This document shows, piece after piece, positions 49,301 to 61,012 of a stretch of DNA of 64,000 bases. The stretch is from Camelus bactrianus (taxonomy: Eukaryota > Chordata > Mammalia > Artiodactyla > Camelidae): positions 121,919,049 to 121,983,048 of the forward strand of contig NC_133541.1 in the NCBI RefSeq assembly GCF_048773025.1. The letters run 5' to 3'. A program made the translations under genes and the position numbers. Every line of letters starts with the position of its first letter. Position 1 is the first letter of the stretch. The notes under the pieces were generated by a model that saw only the letters and a list, made by a program, of their open reading frames with translations, was not told the DNA's origin and searched no databases.

Positions 49301-52300
49301 TTCCAGAATTCTGAGTTTAGGAGGTTCTGTCTTCTGTCTGCAGCTCCTGGGATCTCCTAGGAGCCATTCGCGTGTCTTCCCCGATAGTCTCTTATTGCGT
49401 GCTGACGGGAAAATGCGGGTAATGTGCTGGAAATGCAGGTAGCATTTATTGCCTCCCCCTGGACAGGGGAGGTATTTAGCGGACGTCCCACTGCCAGGGA
49501 ACACCTGTGACCAAAGGCAGCTGCGTGGAGGTCGGCCCCGAACCTCCCCCACACAGTCAGCCATGTTCCGGAATTCGGAATGTGGGAAGGTTCTGTCATA
49601 TGTCTGCAGGGCTTGGGATCTCCTATCAGCCATTCGGGTGTCTTCCCCGAGAATCTCCTAGTGCGGGATGCCGGGGAAAGTGGGGGGATGGGCTGGAAAT
49701 GCAGGTAGAATGTAGTGCCTCCCCCTGGACAGGGGAGTTATTTAGCGGAATTCCCCCTGCCTGGGAACACCTGTGACCCCAGGCAGCTGCGTGGAGGGCG
49801 GCCCCGAACCTCCCCCACACAGTCAACCGTGTTCCGGAATTCGGAATGTGGGAAGGTTCCGTCTTCTGTCTGCTGAGCCTGGGATCGCCTAGGAGCCCTT
49901 CGCGGTTCTTCCCCGAAATACTCCTATTGCGAGCTTCCAGGAAGTTCGGGTGATGGACTGGAAATGCAGGTAGCATGTAGTGCATCCAGCTGGACAGGGG
50001 AGGTATTTAGCGGACTTACCCCTGCCAGGGAACACCAGTGACCACAGGCACCTGCGTGGAGTGCGGCCCCAAACCCCCTCACAGTCAGACGTGTTCCGGA
50101 ATTCTAAGCGTGGGGAGGTTCCGTCTTCCTTCTGGAGCGCCTGGGATCTCCTAGGAGCCCTTCGAGTGTCATCCCCAAGAGTCCCCTATTGCGGGCTGCC
50201 AGGGAAAGTCGGGGGATGGGCTGGAAATGCAGGTAGCATGTACTGCCTCCCCCTGGACAGGGGAGGTATTTAGCGGACTTCCCCCTGACAGGGAAAACCA
50301 GTGACCCCAGACAGATTCGTGGAGGGACGGCCTCAAACCTCCCACACACAGTCAGCCATGTTCCGGAATTCTGAGTGTGGGGAGGTTCCGTCTTCTTTCT
50401 GCAGCGCCTGGGATCTCCTAGGAGCCCTTCGCTTGTCTTCCCCGATAGTCTCTTATTGCGTGCTGCAGGGAAAAGGCGGGGGATGTGCTGGAAATGCAGG
50501 TAGCATGTAGTGAGTCCCCCTGGACAGTGGAGGTATTTAGCGGAATTCCCCCTTCCAGAGAACACCTGTAACCCCAGGCAGCTGCGTGGAGGGCGGCCCC
50601 AAACCTCCCCTACACAGTCAGCCATGTTCCGGAATTCTGAGTGTGGGGAGGTTCCGTCTTCTGTCTGCAGCGCCTGGGATCTCCTAGGAGCCCTTCGCAT
50701 GTCTTTCCCGAGAATCTCCTACTGCGGGATGCCGGGGAAAGGAGGGGGATGTGCTGGAAATGCAAGTAGCATGTAGTGCCTCCCCCTGGACAGGAGAGGT
50801 ATTTAGCGGATTTCCCCCTGCCAGGGAACACCAGTGACCCCAAGCAGCTGCGAGTAGGGCGGCCCCAAACCTCTCCCAGACAGTCAGCCGAGTTCCGGAA
50901 TTCTGAGTGTGGGAAGGTTCCGTCTTCAGTCTGCAGCACATGGGATCTCCTAGGACCCCTTCAAGTGTCTTCCCAAAGCGTCTCTTATTGCGGGCTGCCG
51001 GGGAAATTCAGGGAATGAGCTGGAAATGCAGGTAGCATTTAGTGCCTCCCCCTGGACAGGGGAGGTATTTAGCGGAATTCCCCCTGCCATGGAACACCTG
51101 TGTCCCCAGGCAGGTTCGTGGATGGCGGCCCCAAACCTATCCCACACAATCAGCCGTGTTCCGGAATTCTGAGTTTTGGGAGGTTTCGTCTTCGGTCTGC
51201 AGCGCATGGGATCTCCTAGGAGAACTTCGCATGTCTTCCCCGAGATTCTCATTGTGCGGGCTGCAGGAGAAAGGCGGGGGATAGTCTGGAAATGCAGGTA
51301 GCATGTAGTGCCTCCCTCTGGACTGGGGAGGTATTTCGCGGACTTCCCCCGACCAGGGAACACCTGTGACCCCAGGCAGCTGCGTGGACGGCAGCCCCAT
51401 ACTTCCACCACATTCAGACTTGTTCCGGAATTCTGAGCATTGGGAGGTTCCGTCTTCTGTCTGCTGCGCCTGGGATCTCCTAGGAGAACTTCGCATGTCT
51501 TCCCCGAGAGTCTCTTAGTGCGGGCAGCCGAGGAAATGCGGGGGATGACCTGGAAATGCAGGTAGCATGTAGTGCCTCCCTCTGGACAGGGGAGGTATTT
51601 AGCGGACTTCCCCCTGCCAGGGATCACCTGTGACCTCAGGCAGCTGTGTGGCGGGCGGCACCAAACCTCCCCCACACAGTCAGCCGTGTTCCGGAATTCT
51701 GAGCGGATGGAGGTTCCGTATTTTGTGGGCAGCGCCTGGGATTTCCAAGGAACCATTCGCGTGTCTTCCCCGAGGGTCTCCAAGTGCGGGTGCCGGGGAA
51801 ATTTGGGGGATGGGCTGGAAATGCAGGTAGCATTTATTGCCTCCCCCTGGAATGGGGAAGTATTTAGCGGACTTCCCCATGCCAGGGAACACCTGTGACA
51901 TCAGGCAACTGCGTGGTGGTCGGCACCAAACCTCCCCGAAAAAAGTCAGCCGTGTTCCGGAATTCTGAAAGTGGGGAGGTTCCGTCTTCTCTCTGCTGCG
52001 CCTGGAATATCCTAGGAGCCCTCCGCTTGTCTTCCCTGAGAGTCTCCTAGTGCGGGCTGCAGGGGAAAGGCGGGGGATGGGCTGGAAATGCAGGTAGCAT
52101 GTAGTGCCCCCCCATGGACAGGGGCGGTATTTAGCGGACTTCCCCCTGCCAGGGAACACCTGTGTCCTAGGCAGCTGCGTGGATGGCGGCCCCAAACCTC
52201 CACCACACAATCAGTAGTGTTCCGGAATTCTGAGCGTGTGGAGTTTCCATCTTTTGTCTGCAGCGCCTGGCATCTCCTAGGAGCCATTCGCGTGTCTTCC

Positions 52301-52581
52301 CCGAGAGTATCCTAGTGCGGGCTGCAGGGGAAATTTGGGGGATTTGCTGGAAATGCAGGTAGCATGTAGTGCCTCCCTCTGGACAGGGGAGGTATTTAGC
52401 GGACTTCCCCCTTGCACCTAACACCGGCGACCTACGGCTTTTACGTGGAGTTCGGACCCAAAACTCCCCCACACAGTCAGACGTGTTCCGTAATTCTGAG
52501 AGTGGGGAAAGTCCGTCTTCTGTCTGCAGCACCTTGGATTTCCTAGGAGCCTTTCGCATGTCTTCCCCGAGAGTCTCCTAA

Positions 52582-53642
52582 TGCGGGCTGCCGTGGAAAG
52601 GCGGGGGATGCGCTGGAAATGCAGGTAGCTTGTAGTGCCTCCCCCTGGACAGGAGAGGTATTTAGCGGATTTCCCCCTGCCAGGGAATTCCAGTGACCCC
52701 AGGCAGCTGCGTGTAGGGCGACCCCAAACCTCTCCCACACAGTCAGCCGTGTTCCGCAATTCTGAGTGTGGGAAGGTTCCGTCTTCTGTCTGCTGCACCT
52801 GGGATCTCCTAGGAGCACTTCTCGGTTCTTCCCCGAAATTCTCCTAGTGCGAGCTTCCGGGAAGTTCATGTGATGGGCTGGAAATTCAGGTAGCATGTAG
52901 TGCCTCCCCCTGGAGAAGGGAGGTATTTAGCGGACTTCCCCCTTACACCTGACACCTGCGACCACAGGCAGCTACGTGGTGGTCGGCCCCAAACCTCCCC
53001 CACACAGTCAGACGTGTTCCGGAATTCTGAGTTTTGGGAGGTTTCGTCTTCTGTCTGCAGCACATGGGATCTCCTAGGAGCCCTTCAAGTGTCTTCCCAA
53101 AGCGTCACTTATTGCGGGCTGCCGGGGAAATGCAGGGGATGAGCTGGAAATGCAGGTAGCATTTAGTGCCTCCCCCTGGACAGGGGAGGTATTTAGCGGA
53201 ATTCCCCCTGCCATGGAACACCTGTGTCCCCAGGCAGGTTCGTGGATGGCGGCCCCAAACCTATCCCACACAATCAGCCGTGTTCCGGAATTCTGAGTTT
53301 TGGGAGGTTTCGTCTTCGGTCTGCAGCGCATGGGATCTCCTAGGAGAACTTCGCATGTCTTCCCCGAGATTCTCATTGTGTGGGCTGCAGGAGAAAGGCG
53401 GGGGATATTCTGGAAATGCAGGTAGCATGTAGTGCCTCCCTCTGGACTGGGGAGGTATTTCGCGGACTTCCCCCGACCAGGGAACACCTGTGACCCCAGG
53501 CAGCTGCGTGGACGGCAGCCCCAAACTTCCACCACAGTCAGACTTGTTCCGGAATTCTGAGCATTGGGAGGTTCCGTCTTCTGTCTGCTGCGCCTGGGAT
53601 CTCCTAGGAGCCCTTCACGTGTCTTCCCCGAGAGTCTCTTAG
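52582..53642 (+). repeat. 1,061-bp tandem duplication, first unit
   Basis: Four monomers repeated directly at 53,643. The junction lies at TGCGGGCTGCCG, where upstream sequence is TCTCTTAG in one place and TCTCCTAA in the other. Unit copy 1 (28,441-29,501) has this segment once. Confidence 0.92.
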
Positions 53643-54703
53643 TGCGGGCTGCCGTGGAAAGGCGGGGGATGCGCTGGAAATGCAGGTAGCTTGTAGTGCC
53701 TCCCCCTGGACAGGAGAGGTATTTAGCGGATTTCCCCCTGCCAGGGAATTCCAGTGACCCCAGGCAGCTGCGTGTAGGGCGACCCCAAACCTCTCCCACA
53801 CAGTCAGCCGTGTTCCGCAATTCTGAGTGTGGGAAGGTTCCGTCTTCTGTCTGCTGCACCTGGGATCTCCTAGGAGCACTTCTCGGTTCTTCCCCGAAAT
53901 TCTCCTAGTGCGAGCTTCCGGGAAGTTCATGTGATGGGCTGGAAATTCAGGTAGCATGTAGTGCCTCCCCCTGGAGAAGGGAGGTATTTAGCGGACTTCC
54001 CCCTTACACCTGACACCTGCGACCACAGGCAGCTACGTGGTGGTCGGCCCCAAACCTCCCCCACACAGTCAGACGTGTTCCGGAATTCTGAGTTTTGGGA
54101 GGTTTCGTCTTCTGTCTGCAGCACATGGGATCTCCTAGGAGCCCTTCAAGTGTCTTCCCAAAGCGTCACTTATTGCGGGCTGCCGGGGAAATGCAGGGGA
54201 TGAGCTGGAAATGCAGGTAGCATTTAGTGCCTCCCCCTGGACAGGGGAGGTATTTAGCGGAATTCCCCCTGCCATGGAACACCTGTGTCCCCAGGCAGGT
54301 TCGTGGATGGCGGCCCCAAACCTATCCCACACAATCAGCCGTGTTCCGGAATTCTGAGTTTTGGGAGGTTTCGTCTTCGGTCTGCAGCGCATGGGATCTC
54401 CTAGGAGAACTTCGCATGTCTTCCCCGAGATTCTCATTGTGTGGGCTGCAGGAGAAAGGCGGGGGATATTCTGGAAATGCAGGTAGCATGTAGTGCCTCC
54501 CTCTGGACTGGGGAGGTATTTCGCGGACTTCCCCCGACCAGGGAACACCTGTGACCCCAGGCAGCTGCGTGGACGGCAGCCCCAAACTTCCACCACAGTC
54601 AGACTTGTTCCGGAATTCTGAGCATTGGGAGGTTCCGTCTTCTGTCTGCTGCGCCTGGGATCTCCTAGGAGCCCTTCACGTGTCTTCCCCGAGAGTCTCT
54701 TAG
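53643..54703 (+). repeat. 1,061-bp tandem duplication, second unit
   Basis: Apparently identical to 52,582-53,642. Both carry CGTCTTCTGTCTGCAGCACA where the single segment of unit copy 1 has CGTCTTCGGTCTGCAGCACA (about 28,910), so the change came before this duplication. Confidence 0.92.
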
Positions 54704-55982
54704 TGCGGGCAGCCGAGGAAATGCGGGGGATGACCTGGAAATGCAGGTAGCATGTAGTGCCTCCCCCGGACAGGGGAGGTATTTAGCGGACTTCCCCCTG
54801 CCAGGGATCACCTGTGACCTCAGGCAGCTGTGTGGCGGGCGGCACCAAAACTCCCCCACACAGTCAGCCGTGTTCCGGAATTCTGAGCGGATGGAGGTTC
54901 CGTATTCTGTGGGCAGCGCCTGGGATTTCCAAGGAACCATTCGCGTGTCTTCCCCGAGGGTCTCCAAGTGCGGGTGCCGGGGAAATTTGGGGGATGGGCT
55001 GGAAATGCAGGTAGCATTTAGTGCCTCCCCCTGGAATGGGGAAGTATTTAGCGGACTTCCCCATGCCAGGGAACACCTGTGACATCAGGCAACTGCGTGG
55101 TGGTCGGCACCAAACCTCCCCGAAAAAGTCAGCCGTGTTCCGGAATTCTGAATGTGGGGAGGTTCCGTCTTCTCTCTGCTGCGCCTGGAATATGCTAGGA
55201 GCCCTCCGCTTGTCTTCCCTGAGAGTCTCCTAGTGCGGGCTGCAGGGGAAAGGCGGGGGATGGGCTGGAAATGCAGGTAGCATGTAGTGCCTCCCCATGG
55301 ACAGGGGCGGTACTTAGCGGACTTCCCCCTGCCAGGAAACACCTGTGTCCTAGGCAGCTGCGTGGTTGGCGGCCCCAAACCTCCACCACACAATCAGTCG
55401 TGTTCCAGATTTCTGAGCGTGGGGAGTTTCCATCTTTTCTCTGCAGCGCCTGGCATCTCCTAGGAGCCTTTCGCATGTCTTCCCCGAGAGTATCCTAGTG
55501 CGGGCTGCAGGGGAAATTTGGGGGATTTGCTGGAAATGCAGGTAGCATGTAGTGCCTCCATCTTTACAGGGGAGGAATTTACCGGACTTCCCCCTGCCAG
55601 GGAACACCAGTGACACCAGGCAGCTGCGTGCAGGGCAGCCCCAAAACCTCCCCCACACAATCAGCCGTGTTCTGGATTTGTCAGTATGGGGAGGTTCCAT
55701 CTTCTGTACGCAGCGCCTGGGATCTCTTAGGAGCCATTCGCGTGTCTTCTCAGAAGGTCTCCTAGTGCGAGCTTCCGGGAAGTTCGAGTGATGAGCTGGA
55801 AATGCAGGTAGCATGTAGTGCCTCCCCCTGGACAGGGGAGGTATTTAGCGGACTTACCCCTGCCAGGGAACACCTGTGACCACAGGCAGCTGCGTGGAGT
55901 GCGGCTCCAAACCCCCTCACAGTCAGCCGTGTTCCGGAATTCTAATCGTGGGGAGGTTCCGTCTTCCTTCTGCAGCGCCTGG

Positions 55983-57384
55983 GATCTCCTAGGAGCCCTT
56001 CGAGTGTCTTCCCTAAGAGTCCCCTAGTGCGGGCTGCCGGGGAAAGTTGGGGGATGGGCTGGAAAAACCGGTAGCATGTACAGCCTCCCCCTGGAGAGGG
56101 GAGGTATTTAGCGGACGTCCCACTGCCAGGGAACACCTGTGACACCAGACAGCTGCGTGGAGGGCGGCCCCAAACCTCCCCTACACAGTCAGCCATGTTA
56201 CGGAATTCTGAGTGTGGGGAGTTTCCGTCTTCTGTCTGCAGCGCCTGGGATCTCCTAGGAGCCCTTCGCTTGTCTTCCCCGATAGCCTCTTATTGCGTTC
56301 TGCCGGGAAAAGGCGGGGGATATGCTGGAAATGCAGGTAGCATGTAGTGCCTCCCCCTGGACAGGGGAGGTATTTAGCGGACTTCTCCCTGCCAGGGAAC
56401 ACCTGTGACCCCAGTCAGCTGCGTGGATTGCGGCCCCAATCCTCTCCCACGCAGTCAGCCGTGTTCCGGAATTCTGAGTGTGGGGAGTTTCCGTCTTCTG
56501 TCTGCTGCGCCTGGGATCTCCTAGGAGCCCTCCGCATGTCTTCCCCGTGATTCTCCTAGTGCGAGCTCCCGGAAAGTTCGGGTGATGTGCTGGAAAAGCA
56601 GGTAGCACATACTGCCTCACCCTGGACAGGGGATGTATTTAGCGGACTTCCCCCTGCCAAGGAACACCTGTGACCCCAGGGAGCTGCGTGGAGGGCGGCC
56701 CCAAACCCCCTCACCGTCAGCCGTGTTCCAGAATTCTTAGCGTGGGGAGGTTCCGTCTTCTGTCTGTAACGACTGGGATCTCCTAGGAGCCCTTCGCGTG
56801 TCTTACCCGAGTTTCCACTAGTGCAGGTGCCAGGGAATGGCGGGGGATGTGCTGGAAATGCAGGTAGCATGTAGTGCCTCTCCTTGGACAGGGGAGGTAT
56901 TTAGCGGACTTCCCCCTGCCAGGGAACACCAGGGATCCCAGGAAGTTGCGTGGAGGGACGGCCCCAAACCTCCCACACACAGTCAGGCGTGTTCCGGAAT
57001 TCTGAGTGTGGGGAGGTTCCGTCTTCTGTCTGCAGCGCCTGGGATCTCCTAGGAGCCCTTCGCTTTTCTTCCCCGATTGTCTCCTATTGCGAGCTGCTGG
57101 GGAAAGCCGGGTGATAGGCTGGAAATGCAGGTAGCATGTAGTGCCTACCCTTGGATAGGGGAGGTATTTAGCGGACGTCCCCCTGCCAGGGAACACCTGT
57201 GACACCAGGCAGCTGCGTGGAGGGCAGCCCCAAAACTCCCCCACACAGTCAGCCGTGTTCCGGATTTCTCAGTGTGGGGAGGTTCCATCTTCTGTACGCA
57301 GCACCTGGGTTCTCCTAAGAGTCATTCGCGTGTCTTACCCGAGAATCTCCTAGTGCGGGATGCCGGGGAAAGGCGGGGGATGTG
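55983..57384 (+). repeat. Five-monomer run outside the 18.8-kb units
   Basis: These monomers carry rare variants such as GGAAAAACCGGTAGCATGTA and GCACATACTGCCTCACC, and recur only at 59,960-61,012. The final 84 bases (57,301-57,384, CTGGGTTCTCCTAAGAGTC onward) match 20,689-20,772 rather than the flanking unit. No gene is seen. Confidence 0.8.
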
Positions 57385-60300
57385 CTGGAAATGCAGGTAG
57401 CATGTAGTGCCTCCCCCTGGACAGGGGAGGTATTTAGCGGACTTCCCCCTTGCACCTAACACCGGCGACATACGGCTGTTACGTGGAGTTCGGACCCAAA
57501 ACTCCCCCACACAGTCAGACGTGTTCCGTAATTCTGAGAGTGGGGAAAGTCCGTCTTCTGTCTGCAGCACCTTGGATTTCCTAGGAGCCTTTCGCATGTC
57601 TTCCCCGAGAGTCTCCTAATGCGGGCTGCCGTGGAAAGGCGGGGGATGGGCTGGAAATGCAGGTAGCTTGTAGTGCCTCCCCCTGGACAGGAGAGGTATT
57701 TAGCGGATTTCCCCCTGCCAGGGAATTCCAGTGACCCCAGGCAGCTGCGTGTAGGGCGGCCCCAAACCTCTCCCACACAGTCAGCCGTGTTCCGCAATTC
57801 TGAGTGTGGGAAGGTACCGTCTTCTGTCTGCTGCGCCTGGGATCTCCTAGGAGCAATTCTCGGTTCTTCCCCGAAATTCTCCTAGTGCGAGCTTCCGGGA
57901 AGTTCATGTGATGGGCTGGAAATTCAGGTAGCATGTAGTGCCTCCCCCTGGAGAATGGAGGTATTTAGCGGACTTACCCCTTGCACCTAACACCTGCGAA
58001 CACAGGCAGCTACGTGGTGGTCGGCCCCAAACCTCCCCCACACAGTCAGACGTGTTCCGGAATTCTGAGTTTTGGGAGGTTTCGTCTTCGGTCTGCAGCA
58101 CATGGGATCTCCTAGGAGCCCTTCAAGTGTCTTCCCAAAGCGTCACATATTGCGGGCTGCCGGGGAAATGCAGGGGATGAGCTGGAAATGCAGGTAGCAT
58201 TTAGTGCCTCCCCCTGGACAGGGGAGGTATTTAGCGGAATTCCCCCTGCCATGGAACACCTGTGTCCCCAGGCAGGTTCGTGGATGGCGGCCCCAAACCT
58301 ATCCCACACAATCAGCCGTGTTCCGGAATTCTGAGTTTTGGGAGGTTTCGTCTTCGGTCTGCAGCGCATGGGATCTCCTAGGAGAACTTCGCATGTCTTC
58401 CCCGAGATTCTCATTGTGTGGGCTGCAGGAGAAAGGCGGGGGATGGTCTGGAAATGCAGGTAGCATGTAGTGCCTCCCTCTGGACTGGGGAGGTATTTCG
58501 CGGACTTCCCCCGACCAGGGAACACCTGTGACCCCAGGCAGCTGCGTGGACGGCAGCCCCAAACTTCCACCACAGTCAGACTTGTTCCGGAATTCTGAGC
58601 ATTGGGAGGTTGCGTCTTCTGTCTGCTGCGCCTGGGATCTCCTAGGAGCCCTTCACGTGTCTTCCCCGAGAGTCTCTTAGTGCGGGCAGCCGAGGAAATG
58701 CGGGGGATGACCTGGAAATGCAGGTAGCATGTAGTGCCTCCCCCTGGACAGGGGAGGTATTTAGCGGACTTCCCCCTGCCAGGGATCACCTGTGACCTCA
58801 GGCAGCTGTGTGGCGGGCGGCACCAAACCTCCCCCACACAGTCAGCCGTGTTCCGGAATTCTGAGCGGATGGAGGTTCCGTATTCTGTGGGCAGCGCCTG
58901 GGATTTCCAAGGAACCATTCGCGTGTCTTTCCCGAGGGTCTCCAAGTGCGGGTGCCGGGGAAATTTGGGGGATGGGCTGGAAATGCAGGTAGCATTTAGT
59001 GCCTCCCCCTGGAATGGGGAAGTATTTAGCGGACTTCCCCATGCCAGGGAACACCTGTGACATCAGGCAACTGCGTGGTGGTCGGCACCAAACCTCCCCG
59101 AAAAGTCAGCCGTGTTCCGGAATTCTGAATGTGGGGAGGTTCCGTCTTCTCTCTGCTGCGCCTGGAATATGCTAGGAGCCCTCCGCTTGTCTTCCCTGAG
59201 AGTCTCCTAGTGCGGGCTGCAGGGGAAAGGCGGGGGATGGGCTGGAAATTCAGGTAGCATGTAGTGCCTCCCCATGGACAGGGGCGGTACTTAGCGGACT
59301 TCCCCCTGCCAGGAAACACCTGTGTCCTAGGCAGCTGCGTGGATGGCGGCCCCAAACCTCCACCACACAATCAGTCGTGTTCCGGAATTCTGAGCGTGGG
59401 GAGTTTCCATCTTTTCTCTGCAGCGCCTGGCATCTCCTAGGAGCCTTTCGCATGTCTTCCCCGAGAGTATCTTAGTGCGGGCTGCAGGGGAAATTTGGGG
59501 GATTTGCTGGAAATGCAGGTAGCATGTAGTGCCTCCATCTTTACAGGGGAGGAATTTACCGGACTTCCCCCTGCCAGGGAACACCAGTGACACCAGGCAG
59601 CTGCGTGCAGGGCAGCCCCAAAACCTCCCCCACACAGTCAGCCGTGTTCCGGATTTCTCAGTATGGGGAGGTTCCATCTTCTGTACGCAGCGCCTGGGAT
59701 CTCCTAGGAGCCATTCGCGTGTCTTCTCAGAAGGTCTCCTAGTGCGAGCTTCCGGGAAGTTCGAGTGATGAGCTGGAAATGCAGGTAGCATGTAGTGCCT
59801 CCCCCTGGACAGGGGAGGTATTTAGCGGACTTACCCCTGCCAGGGAACACCTGTGACCACAGGCAGCTGCGTGGAGTGCGGCTCCAAACCCCCTCACAGT
59901 CAGCCGTGTTCCGGAATTCTAAGCGTGGGGAGGTTCCGTCTTCCTTCTGCAGCGCCTGGGATCTCCTAGGAGCCCTTCGAGTGTCTTCCCTAAGAGTCCC
60001 CTAGTGCGGGCTGCCGGGGAAAGGTGGGGGATGGGCTGGAAAAACCGGTAGCATGTACAGCCTCCCCCTGGAGAGGGGAGGTATTTAGCGGACGTCCCAC
60101 TGCCAGGGAACACCTGTGACACCAGACAGCTGCGTGGAGGGCGGCCCCAAACCTCCCCTACACAGTCAGCCATGTTACGGAATTCTGAGTGTGGGGAGTT
60201 TCCGTCTTCTGTCTGCAGCGCCTGGGATCTCCTAGGAGCCCTTCGCTTGTCTTCCCCGATAGCCTCTTATTGCGTGCTGCCGGGAAAAGGCGGGGGATAT

Positions 60301-61012
60301 GCTGGAAATGCAGGTAGCACATACTGCCTCACCCTGGACATGGGATGTATTTAGCGGACTTCCCCCTGCCAGGGAACACCTGTGACCCCAGGGAGCTGCG
60401 TGGAGGGCGGCCCCAAACCCCCTCACCGTCAGCCGTGTTCCAGAATTCTTAGCGTGGGGAGGTTCCGTCTTCTGTCTGTAGCGACTGGGATCTCCTAGGA
60501 GCCCTTCGCGTGTCTTACCCGAGTTTCCACTAGTGCAGGTGCCAGGGAATGGCGGGGGATGTTCTGGAAATGCAGGTAGCATGTAGTGCCTCCCCTTGGA
60601 CAGGGGAGGTAATTAGCGGACTTCCCCCTGCCAGGGAACACCAGGGATCCCAGGAAGTTGCGTGGAGGGACGGCCCCAAACCTCCCACACACAGTCAGGC
60701 GTGTTCCGGAATTCTGAGTGTGGGGAGGTTCCGTCTTCTGTCTGCAGCGCCTGGGATCTCCTAGGAGCCCTTCGCTTTTCTTCCCCGATTGTCTCCTATT
60801 GCGAGCTGCTGGGGAAAGCCGGGTGATAGGCTGGAAATGCAGGTAGCATGTAGTGCCTACCCTTGGATAGGGGAGGTATTTAGCGGACGTCCCCCTGCCA
60901 GGGAACACCTGTGACACCAGGCAGCTGCGTGGAGGGCAGCCCCAAAACTCCCCCACACAGTCAGCCGTGTTCCGGATTTCTCAGTGTGGGGAGGTTCCAT
61001 CTTCAGTACGCA
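57385..61012 (+). repeat. ~3,977-bp higher-order unit T, copy 2
   Basis: Copy of 52,347-57,300 without the 1,061-bp duplication and without the monomer at about 56,325-56,588; after about 60,300 the offset falls to 3,712. The first part also matches 20,773-23,100 at offset 36,612, showing that unit T and the 18.8-kb unit contain the same older block. Confidence 0.85.

Larger units (their letters stand above)
30781..55982 (+). repeat. 18.8-kb higher-order unit, copy 2, expanded to 25,202 bp
   Basis: Tandem copy of 11,945-30,780. The offset from copy 1 is 18,836 up to about 38,282, 23,878 after the 5,042-bp duplication, 24,142 after about 44,003, 23,875 after about 47,880, 24,141 after about 49,775, and 25,202 after the 1,061-bp duplication. 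The changes +5,042, +264, -267, +266 and +1,061 sum to 6,366, exactly the length difference between the two copies. Confidence 0.92.
52347..57300 (+). repeat. ~3,977-bp higher-order unit T, copy 1
   Basis: The order here recurs at 57,385-61,012 at offset 5,038 before the 1,061-bp duplication and 3,977 after it. Without that duplication the unit is about 15 monomers. It overlaps the right end of the 18.8-kb copy 2 and continues into 55,983-57,300, a run of five monomers not seen in either 18.8-kb copy. Confidence 0.85.
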
